A DNA stretch of 64,000 bases, from contig NZ_FNJV01000003.1 in NCBI RefSeq assembly GCF_900103125.1, positions 744,001 to 808,000 of the forward strand. The letters are read 5' to 3'. The position numbers and the translations under genes were made by a program. The DNA is from Mucilaginibacter sp. OK268. GTDB lineage: Bacteria; Bacteroidota; Bacteroidia; Sphingobacteriales; Sphingobacteriaceae. Positions within the stretch are counted from its first letter, which is position 1. Each line of letters begins with the position of its first letter. Positions 14,289 through 23,122 of the stretch are shown here, piece after piece. Under the pieces are notes generated by a model, which was given only the letters and a program-made list of their open reading frames with translations, was not told the DNA's origin and searched no databases.

Positions 14289-16184
14289 TTAGGCCAGATA
14301 ATACTTTTCTCCGTCGGTTTTTATTTTGCCGGCATCCAGCAATAGGCGAATGGTTTCCATCTTTTCTTTTTCGGTACCTACGTTAATGGTATTTATCAGT
14401 GTGCCGATATCCGGGGTGGATATTCCAAGCAATTGTACAATTTCATGGGTGATGTCATCAAAGATCTCGTCGGCGTTTTTTTGGCGTTTCTCATCCAGGC
14501 AAACGTCGCAAACGCCGCATTTACGGGCATTGGCTTCGTCGAAATAGGCCAGCAACATTTGGCTGCGACATTTTTTGGCGGTCGCGTAAGCAAACACCGC
14601 TTCCATTTTCTGGCGATAGGTCTCCTTGCGTTCTTCTATGTACTTTTTGTTGATAAAGAGGCGGTCGGCCTGCTGGCGGGGCTTTAAATAAGTTACCTGG
14701 GGTTGATCTGTCTGCTGCAAATAGCTGATCAGCCCAAACTCCTGTAGCTGCATTAATCCATCTATCACCTGCTGAACGTTTAAGTTAGTGCGCCGCGACA
14801 GATCGTATTCTTTTAAGCGTACGTAATTTTCAAATGAACCGCCGTAGGAGCGCAGCAGGGTTTTAATAAAAGGATCCCAACCTGCGTTCTGTATCTGGAA
14901 GTTATACAATACCTCATTTACCACCTCAAACCGGAAACGTGACGGCAAAAACACGCTTTCGTTGAAGGAGAGGTATTCGTCCTTTTCCAGAAATTTGAGT
15001 GCATTGAGCGTTTTAACGGCATCCAGCTTAAAGCGGCTGCAAAACTCGCCCAGGTCAAGATCAAAGCTCAGGCCCTCGCCTGCACCATAAGCCAGCTGGT
15101 AGTAATTGGCCAAACAATGATACACAAGCTTGATCTCCTCCACCGATGGAAAGTTCAGCACAAACATTTTTTCCTGCCTTAGTCTATCGGAATGTGTATA
15201 TAGTAAAATAGCGTAGGCCTTTTGTTCGTCGCGCCCGCCGCGCCCCCCTTCCTGATAATAAGCCTCCAGGCTTTCGGGCATATCTTTATGGATCACAAAA
15301 CGCACATCGGGCTTATCAATTCCCATTCCAAAAGCGTTAGTGGCTACAATAATACGGGTACGGTTATTTTTCCAGCTTTCCTGTTTTTCGGCCCGCTGAT
15401 CCATGGCTAAACCGGCATGATAATAATCGGCTTTTATACCGTTCTCATTATAATATTTGGCAATATCAGCAGCATCCCGGCGACTGCGTACATAAACAAT
15501 GCCGCTGCCTTTAACACCACGGGCAATATCCAGCATCTTTTGCAGCTTATTTTCAGCATTTTGCACTACATAGCTTATATTTCGGCGTTCGAAGCTCTGC
15601 TGGTAAATAACCGCGTCCTTGAACAATAATTTCTGCTGGATGTCGAGTTTCACTTCGACCGTAGCAGTGGCTGTAAGGGCTAATACGGGCACTGTGGGGT
15701 GCAATTCCCGCAGATCGGCAATGTGCAGATATGGCGGTCGGAAATCATAGCCCCATTGCGATATACAATGCGCCTCGTCAATAGCTATCAGGTTTACTTT
15801 CATATACCGGATCCGCTCGCGCACCAGTTCGGACAGTAAACGCTCGGGCGACAGGTACAGGAACTTGACCGAACCATAAATGCAATTATCCAGCGCCAGA
15901 TCTATCTCCCGCAAACCCATGCCCGATACTATGGATACCGCGTTGATCCCTTTTGCTTTCAGATTCTCCACCTGGTCTTTCATCAGGGCTATCAGTGGCG
16001 ATACTACGATACAGATCCCCTCTTTAGCCAAAGCAGGCACCTGGAAACAAACAGATTTACCGCCACCGGTAGGTAATAAAGCCAAAGTATCGCGACCTAA
16101 TAAAACAGATTTGATGATCTCGGCCTGCATAGGCCGGAAACTATCGTGGTTCCAGTACTGTTTTAATATTTCCTCTATGGTCAT
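14289..16184 (-). CDS. recQ: ATP-dependent DNA helicase RecQ
   Basis: 3'-5' superfamily 2 helicase for recombination and replication-fork repair. 631 residues: Walker A TGGGKS (39-44), DEAH box at 136-139 followed by the RecQ loop CISQWGYDFRP, motif VI GRGGRDEQ, and the RQC zinc-binding cysteines (KKCRSQM, CGVCDVC) near 540-565. After the zinc subdomain there is a short winged-helix tail ending GEKYYLA; a separate HRDC domain is not evident. It stands alone: upstream is a gap with a heptad array and the gltA terminator. Confidence 0.95.
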   Translation of the reverse strand: MTIEEILKQYWNHDSFRPMQAEIIKSVLLGRDTLALLPTGGGKSVCFQVPALAKEGICIVVSPLIALMKDQVENLKAKGINAVSIVSGMGLREIDLALDNCIYGSVKFLYLSPERLLSELVRERIRYMKVNLIAIDEAHCISQWGYDFRPPYLHIADLRELHPTVPVLALTATATVEVKLDIQQKLLFKDAVIYQQSFERRNISYVVQNAENKLQKMLDIARGVKGSGIVYVRSRRDAADIAKYYNENGIKADYYHAGLAMDQRAEKQESWKNNRTRIIVATNAFGMGIDKPDVRFVIHKDMPESLEAYYQEGGRGGRDEQKAYAILLYTHSDRLRQEKMFVLNFPSVEEIKLVYHCLANYYQLAYGAGEGLSFDLDLGEFCSRFKLDAVKTLNALKFLEKDEYLSFNESVFLPSRFRFEVVNEVLYNFQIQNAGWDPFIKTLLRSYGGSFENYVRLKEYDLSRRTNLNVQQVIDGLMQLQEFGLISYLQQTDQPQVTYLKPRQQADRLFINKKYIEERKETYRQKMEAVFAYATAKKCRSQMLLAYFDEANARKCGVCDVCLDEKRQKNADEIFDDITHEIVQLLGISTPDIGTLINTINVGTEKEKMETIRLLLDAGKIKTDGEKYYLA

Positions 16185-16210
16185 GTGGCGGCTTCAAATA
16201 TAAAGGCGGA

Positions 16211-16245
16211 AGGATGAAAAGACAAAGGATTAAAAGATAAAAGAC
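16211..16245. repeat. Heptad-word array (single arm)
   Basis: Five successive 7-bp units AGGATGA, AAAGACA, AAGGATT, AAAAGAT, AAAAGAC. The same words, inverted, occur at 43603-43637. Confidence 0.6.
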
Positions 16246-16264
16246 CAACGCAAGGTACCTGTAC

Positions 16265-16297
16265 AAAAATAGCGGTGATTTTGTCACCGCTATTTTT
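16265..16297 (-). terminator. Terminator of gltA
   Basis: AAAAATAGCGGTGA/TCACCGCTATTTTT, a perfect 14-bp stem with a short loop, 48 bp past the citrate synthase stop. Symmetric, so it also works on the other strand. Confidence 0.85.
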
Positions 16298-16305
16298 GTA
16301 TTTCT

Positions 16306-16337
16306 GACTATGGACTATTGACCATAGACTATGGACT
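16306..16337. repeat. Heptad-word array, GACTATG type
   Basis: GACTATG, GACTATT, GACCATA, GACTATG, GACTTAA in register. A related array is at 51867-51895. Confidence 0.6.
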
Positions 16338-16344
16338 TAAAAAA

Positions 16345-17631
16345 TTATCTCTTTTTTACATCAACATATTCCCTGTCAGTATCGCCGGTATAGATCTGGC
16401 GCGGGCGACCGATAGGTTCCTTGTTTTCTTTCATTTCTTTCCATTGCGCTATCCATCCCGGCAAACGGCCCAGGGCAAACAGTACGGTGAACATTTCGGT
16501 TGGGAAACCTAATGCACGGTAAATGATACCTGAGTAAAAATCAACGTTAGGGTATAATTTACGCTCTACAAAGTATGGATCTTTCAGAGCTACTTCTTCC
16601 AGCTTTTTCGCTATTTCCAGCACTTCGTCATTGATACCTAACTTCTCTAATATATCGTCGCAAGCTTTTTTGATGATTTTGGCGCGTGGGTCGAAGTTTT
16701 TGTACACACGATGACCAAATCCCATCAGGCGGAACGGATCATTTTTATCCTTTGCTTTGGCAATCCATTTATCGGTATCGCCGCCATCGTTCTTGATCTT
16801 CTCCAACATCTCGATAACCGCCTGGTTAGCACCGCCATGCAGCGGGCCCCATAAAGCAGATATACCAGCAGAAATAGATGCGTACAGGTTGGCATCAGAC
16901 GAACCTACTATACGCACTGTAGACGTTGAACAGTTTTGCTCGTGATCGGCATGCAGTATCAGTAATTTATTCATTACATCAACTACAACCCTATCAACTT
17001 TATAATCTTCTGTACGTTCCGCAAAGGTCATGTACAGGAAGTTGGTTACATAGTCGAATTTATTTTGAGGATATACAACCGGGTGCCCTAATGATTTTTT
17101 ATAGATCCATGATACTACTGTGCTCATTTTTGCCAGTAGTTTTATAATCTCCAGGTTAACCTCTTCTGTTGAAAGACCTTGTTTTAATGATTCGGGGTTG
17201 AAAGCAGCCAGGGCACCAATCAATGATGAAAGCTGCCCCATGGGATGCGATTTTGACGGAAAACCATCAAAAAACTTCTTCATATCCTCATGAACCAACG
17301 TATGGCGGCTTATCTGGTATTGAAAATCAGTAAGCTGTTGTTCACTTGGCAATTCGCCATAAATAAGCAAGTAAGCTACTTCGATGAAACTGGCATTCTC
17401 GGCCAGTTGCTCAATCGGGTAACCACGATATTTTAATATGCCTTTTTCTCCATCTAAAAAAGTGATGGCACTTTTGGTAGCACCTGTATTTTTATAGCCG
17501 ATATCCAGCGTTACGTAACCGCTTTGATCCCGGAGTTTTGAAATATCAATAGCTTTTTCACCTTCTGTACCCTCAATCACCGGGAGGTCAAATGTTTTAT
17601 CACCAATCTTTAGTTGTGCTGTATCCGACAT
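16345..17631 (-). CDS. gltA: Citrate synthase
   Basis: Condenses acetyl-CoA with oxaloacetate, the entry step of the TCA cycle. 428 residues from ATG 17631 (MSDTAQLKIGDKTFDLPV). Catalytic segments are readable: WGPLHGGANQAV (first His), FGHRVYKNFDPRA (second His and binding Arg) and YPNVDFYSG (catalytic Asp). The N-terminal domain with LDGEKGILKYRGYPI is of the hexameric type II form. Monocistronic: a strong terminator follows and the upstream gap is AT-rich. Confidence 0.96.
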   Translation of the reverse strand: MSDTAQLKIGDKTFDLPVIEGTEGEKAIDISKLRDQSGYVTLDIGYKNTGATKSAITFLDGEKGILKYRGYPIEQLAENASFIEVAYLLIYGELPSEQQLTDFQYQISRHTLVHEDMKKFFDGFPSKSHPMGQLSSLIGALAAFNPESLKQGLSTEEVNLEIIKLLAKMSTVVSWIYKKSLGHPVVYPQNKFDYVTNFLYMTFAERTEDYKVDRVVVDVMNKLLILHADHEQNCSTSTVRIVGSSDANLYASISAGISALWGPLHGGANQAVIEMLEKIKNDGGDTDKWIAKAKDKNDPFRLMGFGHRVYKNFDPRAKIIKKACDDILEKLGINDEVLEIAKKLEEVALKDPYFVERKLYPNVDFYSGIIYRALGFPTEMFTVLFALGRLPGWIAQWKEMKENKEPIGRPRQIYTGDTDREYVDVKKR

Positions 17632-17805
17632 AGAATATAATTGTTGTAACAAATGTAATTAAATCTGTGTATTATAACCCTCCAGATCATTTACTGTTTT
17701 GTAAATTTTATGTGCAAATCTATTAATTAAACCCAGTTTTGCTAATTACAAGACATCAATTATTCGTTAAAAAAACATTATTTACAAAGCGGGGACACAT
17801 CAATA

Positions 17806-17855
17806 AAAAAACCTGCCGGCTTAATTGATCTGCTCTTTAACCTGTCCGCAGGTTT
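17806..17855 (-). terminator. Terminator overlapping the end of the DUF3347 gene
   Basis: AAAACCTGC/GCAGGTTTT stem with a loop of about 30 nt spanning the stop codon, followed in the leftward direction by a T-run (TTTTTTTATTG). Confidence 0.45.
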
Positions 17856-18354
17856 TCATGTGCTCGGGGAAGTATGGATTTTCGATGGCTTTATTGACAG
17901 ATAGCCAATAGCCGCCCTTGCCATTATCAGCCATAGGACAAAAATCAACATATATTGGGGCCGATTTAAATTTAGCGCCTTTTATAAGACCGATGACATC
18001 TTTACTCAATATCAAAAACGCGTCGCGCTGCGCTTTGATATCATCACCTGTTGCTATTTGATGAGCAAGCGTAGCGGTTTCAGTACAACCTTTAATACCG
18101 GCCAGTTTATCCTCCAACATAGTGGCAGTACTTTTAATGCCCTTCATGTTCGATTTCAGGAACTGATTTTTGAGACCTATATAATTATTAAATACATCGG
18201 CTGTATTGGAGGTATCAGCTACTTTGGCTACGATAGTTTTAGTACTATCTGATTTGATTGCTGTTACTTCTGCCGGTTTGTTGGTTTGTTTGCATGCGGC
18301 TAAGGCAACCACGAGGCCTGCAAATAGGGCGCTATTAAAAAGATTGATCTTCAT
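17821..18354 (-). CDS. DUF3347-domain lipoprotein
   Basis: 177 residues from ATG 18354. Lipoprotein signal with lipobox LAAC at residue 21. The DUF3347 domain occupies the rest: VFNNYIGLKNQFLKSN near the start, and the C-terminal signature YVDFCPMADNGKGGYWLS ... NPYFPEHMKTCG containing Cys, Met and His that resemble the copper-binding tails of CusB-linked DUF3347 proteins. Periplasmic metal (copper) handling is the family-based guess. It starts 7 bp after the stop of the MacB-type permease, so the two are surely co-transcribed. Confidence 0.75.
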   Translation of the reverse strand: MKINLFNSALFAGLVVALAACKQTNKPAEVTAIKSDSTKTIVAKVADTSNTADVFNNYIGLKNQFLKSNMKGIKSTATMLEDKLAGIKGCTETATLAHQIATGDDIKAQRDAFLILSKDVIGLIKGAKFKSAPIYVDFCPMADNGKGGYWLSVNKAIENPYFPEHMKTCGQVKEQIN

Positions 18355-18361
18355 ATGGGTA

Positions 18362-19609
18362 TCAATTTGTGCGTATGGCTTCCACAGGATCAAGCCTCGA
18401 AGCTGAATACGCCGGAATAATGCCCGAAATTACACCTATTCCCAAAGAAAAACCTAAGCCTTTTATAATATTATTGATATCCAGTACCACCTGCACATCA
18501 AACAGTGCCTTGACCCCGAAGGTTGAGAAATACACCAGTAAAAGCCCAACCAAACCTCCCAACAAGCAAAGCACAATGGATTCGATCAAAAACTGAAGCA
18601 GTATGAAATAATTTTTAGCACCTAATGATTTTTGAATACCTATAATATTAGTACGTTCTTTTACCGATACAAACATGATGTTAGCTATACCAAAACCACC
18701 CACCAGCATGGAGAATAAACCGATAATAAAACCACCTTTATTAACAATGCTGAAAAGATCGTCCAGGGCGTTGGTAAGCATCGTGGTGCGATTCAGTGAA
18801 AAGTTATCTTCCTGTCCGGGTCGCAAACTCATGATGGAACGCATCAGACCTCTCAGTTCACTCTCTACATCATCAACCGGGATACCTGTTTTACCCCTTA
18901 CGATAATTTGCGGGTTATATTTTTCATTTTGTACATCAATCAAATTATGAGCAAAATTAAGGGGCAATAAAACTTCTTTATCTGTTGATATACCCAGCAT
19001 GTCTTTTCCTTGTTTTGAAAACACCCCCACCACTGTTACGTAACGGTTCAGTACTTTGATCTGTTTACCCACAGCATCACCAGCCGGAAACAGGTTTTCG
19101 GCTATATCAAAACCTATATTAACTACAGGCGCACCTGTTTTTGATTCCATTTCGGTAAAATACCTGCCGTTCGCAAAGTCAAAGTTCCAGGTTTTGTCAT
19201 GATCTTTCGAAGCCGCATCTATCTGGGCGCCTTCAACCGTGTTGCTCTTATACTTAATGGTGCGGTTATCTATAGATATCTCGTATGATAAAGCTTCGGC
19301 AGTTTGGCTGCGGCGCTGCAACTCATCAAAATTGCGCAATTTAGGTACCGGCCGCTGTAAATATTTCCACCAGGGAAAATCGCTGCCCCCAACCCAAGGC
19401 CATTTTTGAACATAAATACTGTTATTACCCAACTTATCGACACTCTTTTGCAGGTTATTGCGCAAGGTATCAACAGCCGAAAAAACCGCGATGATCGTAA
19501 ATATGCCTATTGTTACCCCAAGCAAGGAAAGCATAGTGCGCAGTTTATTTTGTCTTAGCGCATCATAAGCGAATAAAAAGCTTTCTCTGAAAAGTTTTAA
19601 AAATAGCAT
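18362..19609 (-). CDS. MacB-type ABC transporter permease
   Basis: 415 residues with the architecture of MacB/LolC-like permeases: one membrane segment near residues 24-46 (LLGVTIGIFTIIAVFSAV), a periplasmic MacB-PCD domain of about 230 residues, then the three-helix FtsX core (GFIIGLFSMLVGGFGIANIMFVSVKERTNIIGIQKSLGA onward). Expected to act mechanically on periplasmic substrates or lipoproteins rather than to form a simple channel. No ATPase gene is adjacent; a MacB/LolD-type ATPase lies at 28231-28971 and might serve it. First gene of a two-gene unit with the DUF3347 lipoprotein. Confidence 0.85.
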   Translation of the reverse strand: MLFLKLFRESFLFAYDALRQNKLRTMLSLLGVTIGIFTIIAVFSAVDTLRNNLQKSVDKLGNNSIYVQKWPWVGGSDFPWWKYLQRPVPKLRNFDELQRRSQTAEALSYEISIDNRTIKYKSNTVEGAQIDAASKDHDKTWNFDFANGRYFTEMESKTGAPVVNIGFDIAENLFPAGDAVGKQIKVLNRYVTVVGVFSKQGKDMLGISTDKEVLLPLNFAHNLIDVQNEKYNPQIIVRGKTGIPVDDVESELRGLMRSIMSLRPGQEDNFSLNRTTMLTNALDDLFSIVNKGGFIIGLFSMLVGGFGIANIMFVSVKERTNIIGIQKSLGAKNYFILLQFLIESIVLCLLGGLVGLLLVYFSTFGVKALFDVQVVLDINNIIKGLGFSLGIGVISGIIPAYSASRLDPVEAIRTN

Positions 19610-19823
19610 ACAACTTATTTTGATCTCGATGGTTAATCATTCTACCACACAGGTTTACAAACTATGGCGGGAGAATATTTTTGTAAAAATATACCAGTAT
19701 GGAATATTTCGTTTTTTAGACGATATTACAGCTGTTAAGTTACATTCTTTTTATATATAAACTGAATAATATGCAAACCATGTTGTTCATAAAAAAATCG
19801 GTGACATTAACAAAAAAAATTCA

Positions 19824-19831
19824 TACATTTG
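19824..19831 (+). promoter_or_regulatory. -7 promoter element of queA
   Basis: TACATTTG, matching TAnnTTTG, 26 bp before the queA ATG. Confidence 0.65.
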
Positions 19832-19857
19832 CGCCCTGAAAATTCATAAATACAAGC

Positions 19858-20907
19858 ATGAAATTATCTCAATTCAAATTCAATTTACCCGAATCATTAG
19901 TAGCACACAATCCATCTGCCACCCGCGACGAAGCCCGTTTAATGGTTTTACACAAAGATTCAGGAAAAATTGAGCATAAAATATTTAAAGATGTACTGGA
20001 TTATTTTGATGATCAGGATGTCATGATCCTGAATAACACCAAAGTATTTCCTGCACGTTTGTATGGTAATAAAGAAAAAACAGGTGCTACAATTGAAGTG
20101 TTTTTATTACGCGAACTCAATAAAGAACTTCGTTTATGGGATGTGCTGGTTGATCCGGCCCGTAAAATACGCGTAGGTAACAAATTATATTTTGGTGATG
20201 ACGATCTGTTGATTGCCGAAGTTGTGGATAACACCACCTCACGTGGCCGCACCATCCGTTTCTTATTTGATGGTACCGACGAAGAATTCCGCAGAAACGT
20301 GGAGATCCTGGGCGAAACACCACTGCCAAAATACATTAAACGCAAGGCTACTGCCGAAGATAAAGAGCGTTACCAAACCATTTTTGCCAAGCACGAAGGC
20401 GCTGTTGCTGCCCCTACTGCCGGCCTGCACTTTAGCCGTGAGCTTATGAAACGCCTGGAATTAAAAGGTGTTGATTTTGCCGAAGTTACCCTGCACGTGG
20501 GTTTAGGAACTTTCCGCCCGGTTGAGGTGGAGGACCTGACCAAGCACAAAATGGACTCAGAGCAATTTATCATTGAGCAAAAACAAGCTGATATCGTAAA
20601 CCGCGGTATCGAACGTAAAAAACGCATTTGCGCGGTAGGTACAACTTCTATGCGTGCCATTGAATCAGCTGTATCTGCTGGTAAAACATTGAAAGCCGCT
20701 AACGACTGGACAAGCAAATTCATTTTCCCTCCGTATGATTTCAGCATTGCCAACAGCATGATCACCAACTTCCACACACCAGAGTCGACCTTATTGATGA
20801 TGGTATCGGCATTTGGCGGTTATGAGCATGTAATGAACGCTTATGAAGTTGCGGTTAAAGAAAAATATCGTTTTTACAGCTATGGCGATGCCATGCTGAT
20901 CATCTAA
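19858..20907 (+). CDS. queA: tRNA preQ1(34) S-adenosylmethionine ribosyltransferase-isomerase
   Basis: Makes epoxyqueuosine in the wobble position of GUN-anticodon tRNAs, using AdoMet as ribosyl donor. 349 residues, normal length. Conserved segments: YDLPE-like start [63 protein letters not shown] and [18 protein letters not shown] TAnnTTTG promoter sits 26 bp upstream. The next gene, ispD, follows in the same direction after 84 bp filled by a heptad inverted repeat. Confidence 0.96.
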   Translation: MKLSQFKFNLPESLVAHNPSATRDEARLMVLHKDSGKIEHKIFKDVLDYFDDQDVMILNNTKVFPARLYGNKEKTGATIEVFLLRELNKELRLWDVLVDPARKIRVGNKLYFGDDDLLIAEVVDNTTSRGRTIRFLFDGTDEEFRRNVEILGETPLPKYIKRKATAEDKERYQTIFAKHEGAVAAPTAGLHFSRELMKRLELKGVDFAEVTLHVGLGTFRPVEVEDLTKHKMDSEQFIIEQKQADIVNRGIERKKRICAVGTTSMRAIESAVSAGKTLKAANDWTSKFIFPPYDFSIANSMITNFHTPESTLLMMVSAFGGYEHVMNAYEVAVKEKYRFYSYGDAMLII

Positions 20908-21028
20908 AATCAGATTTGAGATGTTAGATTTGAGATATGAGAGTTTTCTTGTATCTCATTTTTTTTGCTTTAGATTTGGGTAATATTTTTTATGGACGAT
21001 CAAAATCTCAAATCTCAAATCGCATATC
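20908..21028. repeat. Heptad-word inverted repeat running into ispD
   Basis: The left arm (20909-20943) has AGATTTG, AGATGTT, AGATTTG, AGATATG units. The right arm (about 20997-21024) has CAAAATCTCAAATCTCAAAT, its inverse, and lies inside the first codons of ispD. Confidence 0.75.
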
Positions 21029-21720
21029 CCGCATCTAAAAAATACTACGCCATTATAGTGGCAGGTGGTACTGGTACCAGGATGCAATCAGTGGTTCCTA
21101 AGCAGTTTCTATCGCTTAATGGACTACCTGTTCTGATGCATACTATACAGGCTTTCACCCAATCGACCATCAAACCTGACATTATTTTAGTTCTACCAGC
21201 GGCCTATCATGATTATTGGAAAGAGCTTTGCCACACCCATCAATTTGATACGCCTCATACTTTGGTTACCGGCGGCGAAACTCGTTTTCATTCTGTCAGG
21301 AACGGACTTGACCTGATATCGTCTGACGATAACACCCTGGTAGCCATTCATGATGCCGTACGACCGCTTACCAGCAATCATATTATCGAAACCTCATACC
21401 AATACGCCCAGAAACATGGCAATGCGGTTACAGCCGTTAAAAGCCGTGATTCGGTAAGGCAGTTGGTCAATGACAGGTCTGTAAGCTTATTAAGAGATCA
21501 AATCTACCTGATACAAACCCCGCAAACTTTTAAAATAAGCTTATTAAAAAAAGCCTACCAACAACCCTACAGCGAACATTTCACCGACGATGCCAGCGTG
21601 GTTGAACAGGATGGGGTTGAAATACACCTTACCGAAGGCAGCCATCAAAACATCAAGATCACTTTTCCCGAAGACATAGCCATAGCCGAACTGCTTTTAA
21701 ACAAAAAGCCAACGACCTGA
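20992..21720 (+). CDS. ispD: 2-C-methyl-D-erythritol 4-phosphate cytidylyltransferase
   Basis: MEP-pathway enzyme that joins CTP to methylerythritol phosphate on the way to isoprenoids. 242 residues. Nucleotide-binding loop YYAIIVAGGTGTRM at 18-31 with QFLSLNGLPV after it; later VAIHDAVRPLT and AVTAVKSRDSVRQL, and C-terminal FTDDASVVE. Most homologues begin at the equivalent of K17; here 16 extra residues (MDDQNLKSQIAYPASK) precede it, and residues 4-11 are encoded by an arm of the heptad repeat. No later ATG exists before the active-site loop, so the extension is probably translated. Confidence 0.93.
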   Translation: MDDQNLKSQIAYPASKKYYAIIVAGGTGTRMQSVVPKQFLSLNGLPVLMHTIQAFTQSTIKPDIILVLPAAYHDYWKELCHTHQFDTPHTLVTGGETRFHSVRNGLDLISSDDNTLVAIHDAVRPLTSNHIIETSYQYAQKHGNAVTAVKSRDSVRQLVNDRSVSLLRDQIYLIQTPQTFKISLLKKAYQQPYSEHFTDDASVVEQDGVEIHLTEGSHQNIKITFPEDIAIAELLLNKKPTT

Positions 21721-21736
21721 GGTCATTGGCTTAAAA
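21703..21736 (+). terminator. Terminator of ispD
   Basis: AAGCCAACGACC/GGTCATTGGCTT stem with the stop codon in the loop. A/T flanks but only a short T-run. Confidence 0.65.
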
Positions 21737-21762
21737 TTCTTAATTGCATGAGCAGGTAATTG

Positions 21763-21909
21763 CTATGCCCTGCGGATAATTCCTAAAAGTACAGCGATAA
21801 TAGCTATAACCAATAAAATGTGGATCAGTCCGGTAGCGTGACCAAAGAAAAACCCAAATATCCATCCTATTACCAGGATAACGGCGATAATGTACAATAA
21901 ACCTCTCAT
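21763..21909 (-). CDS. Lmo0937-family small membrane protein
   Basis: 48 residues from ATG 21909: MRGLLYIIAVILVIGWIFGF, then FFGHATGLIHILLVIAIIAV and LLGIIRRA. Two hydrophobic helices separated by a glycine/histidine turn, ending with a basic tail, the form of the Lmo0937/YtxH-like small proteins common and often stress-linked in Bacteroidota. Single gene facing ispD. Molecular role unknown. Confidence 0.75.
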   Translation of the reverse strand: MRGLLYIIAVILVIGWIFGFFFGHATGLIHILLVIAIIAVLLGIIRRA

Positions 21910-21978
21910 TTTTGATATGTTTTAAGTGATAAATATGAAAGGCATATTACTAAAATCATTCCAAAAAGCAGAGTTCAT

Positions 21979-22006
21979 AAAAAAACCCTCCATAAGAGGG
22001 TTTTTA
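21979..22006 (-). terminator. Terminator of the DUF2795 gene
   Basis: AAAAACCCTC/GAGGGTTTTT, perfect 10-bp stem with a 5-nt loop, 8 bp past the stop. Confidence 0.85.
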
Positions 22007-22012
22007 ATGCTG

Positions 22013-22234
22013 TTAATATTCGTCTTCGTTAAAAAAGAAATCGTCTTTTGTCGGGTAATCCGGCCATATTTCTTCGATATTTTCATACGGTTCACCATCG
22101 TCTTCCAGCGCCTGCAGGTTTTCAATAACCTCAACAGGAGCTCCTGAACGGATAGCATAATCAATTAATTCATCCTTTGTTGCGGGCCAGGGCGCATCTT
22201 CAAGGTGAGATGCTAGTTCAAGTGTCCAATACAT
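22013..22234 (-). CDS. DUF2795-domain small protein
   Basis: 73 residues, acidic, cytoplasmic. The core MYWTLELASHLEDAPWPATK, DELIDYAIRSGAPVEVIENL matches the short helical DUF2795 domain (hydrophobic pattern like the Swib-type or AIDA-like helices described in that family); the tail LEDDGEPYENIEEIWPDYPT, ending NEDEY, is strongly acidic. Such proteins are widespread in Bacteroidota without an assigned function. Own terminator; no evident operon partner. Confidence 0.75.
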   Translation of the reverse strand: MYWTLELASHLEDAPWPATKDELIDYAIRSGAPVEVIENLQALEDDGEPYENIEEIWPDYPTKDDFFFNEDEY

Positions 22235-22325
22235 GTTTCTCTATTTATATTTAATTCAGTAAATTAACTTTTTCGCAAAAGTATAATATTTTCAATTGGA
22301 AAATCAACATTTTTTTTCACATTTT

Positions 22326-22874
22326 TCATATGCGGGGTATCCATTGATTTTCAGGTATTTTATGCTCAGTTGCAATCTTACGTGCTAAAGTGAACAGGTA
22401 ATCGCTCAATCTGTTCAGATAAATGTTCACTTTTTCGTCAACCGGGCTTTCTTCGGCTAAATGAACGGTTATCCTTTCGGCCCGCCGGCAAATACATCTT
22501 GCAATATGGCAAAACGAAATGGTATTATTTCCGCCCGGTAAAATAAAATGACGTAATTCAGGCAATTTTTCGTTCATAGCGTCCATTTCCTGTTCCAGTA
22601 GCTCCACATCGGTCATATACAGGTCGGGTATTACCATTTTTGATCTTTCCGGATCGGCGGCTAGCGAGGAGCCTATAGTAAACAATCTGTCCTGTATCTG
22701 CTTCAATATGTCCTTATCATGCTCAGTAATATCCTGATCGCGAATGAGGCCGATATAGGAATTCAGTTCGTCAACCGTTCCATAGCTCTCAATCCGTATG
22801 TGGTGTTTGGCTACCCTGGTTCCTCCTATTAATGATGTAAACCCCTTATCGCCTGTTTTAGTATATATCTTCAT
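22326..22874 (-). CDS. Cob(I)yrinic acid a,c-diamide adenosyltransferase, PduO type
   Basis: Transfers the adenosyl group of ATP to cob(I)alamin to make coenzyme B12. 182 residues. PduO signatures: MKIYTKTGDKGFTSLIGGTR start with the ATP-binding GTRVAKHHIRIESYGTVDEL (18-37) and the C-terminal RAERITVHL ... YLNRLSDYLFTLAR helix pair. Length is normal for the single-domain enzyme. No other cobalamin gene is near, as expected if it salvages imported corrinoid. Confidence 0.92.
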   Translation of the reverse strand: MKIYTKTGDKGFTSLIGGTRVAKHHIRIESYGTVDELNSYIGLIRDQDITEHDKDILKQIQDRLFTIGSSLAADPERSKMVIPDLYMTDVELLEQEMDAMNEKLPELRHFILPGGNNTISFCHIARCICRRAERITVHLAEESPVDEKVNIYLNRLSDYLFTLARKIATEHKIPENQWIPRI

Positions 22875-23004
22875 ATTTTATCCGGCAGCATTTATCCTTT
22901 AGTTCAATATACGTGTATATATTTTGTATTGATACCACTTGTAGTATAATTTTTGCTAATAAAGTGTAAATTTTTAAATGATAGGCTTAAACTTGCATAA
23001 ATAA

Positions 23005-23096
23005 CAGAGTCAAGAGGTAAGAGTCAAGAATTAAGAGAATATATAATAGCAATTTAGTTTTTATCCAATCTTGACTCTTACCTCTTGATTCTCATA
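23005..23096. repeat. Heptad-word inverted repeat
   Basis: Left arm GAGTCAA, GAGGTAA, GAGTCAA, GAATTAA; right arm TCTTGAC, TCTTACC, TCTTGAT, TCTCATA. The same word type as 1318-1435, with the order of variants mirrored between arms. Confidence 0.75.
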
Positions 23097-23122
23097 ACTT
23101 GGTTCTTTTTAACTATAAAACT

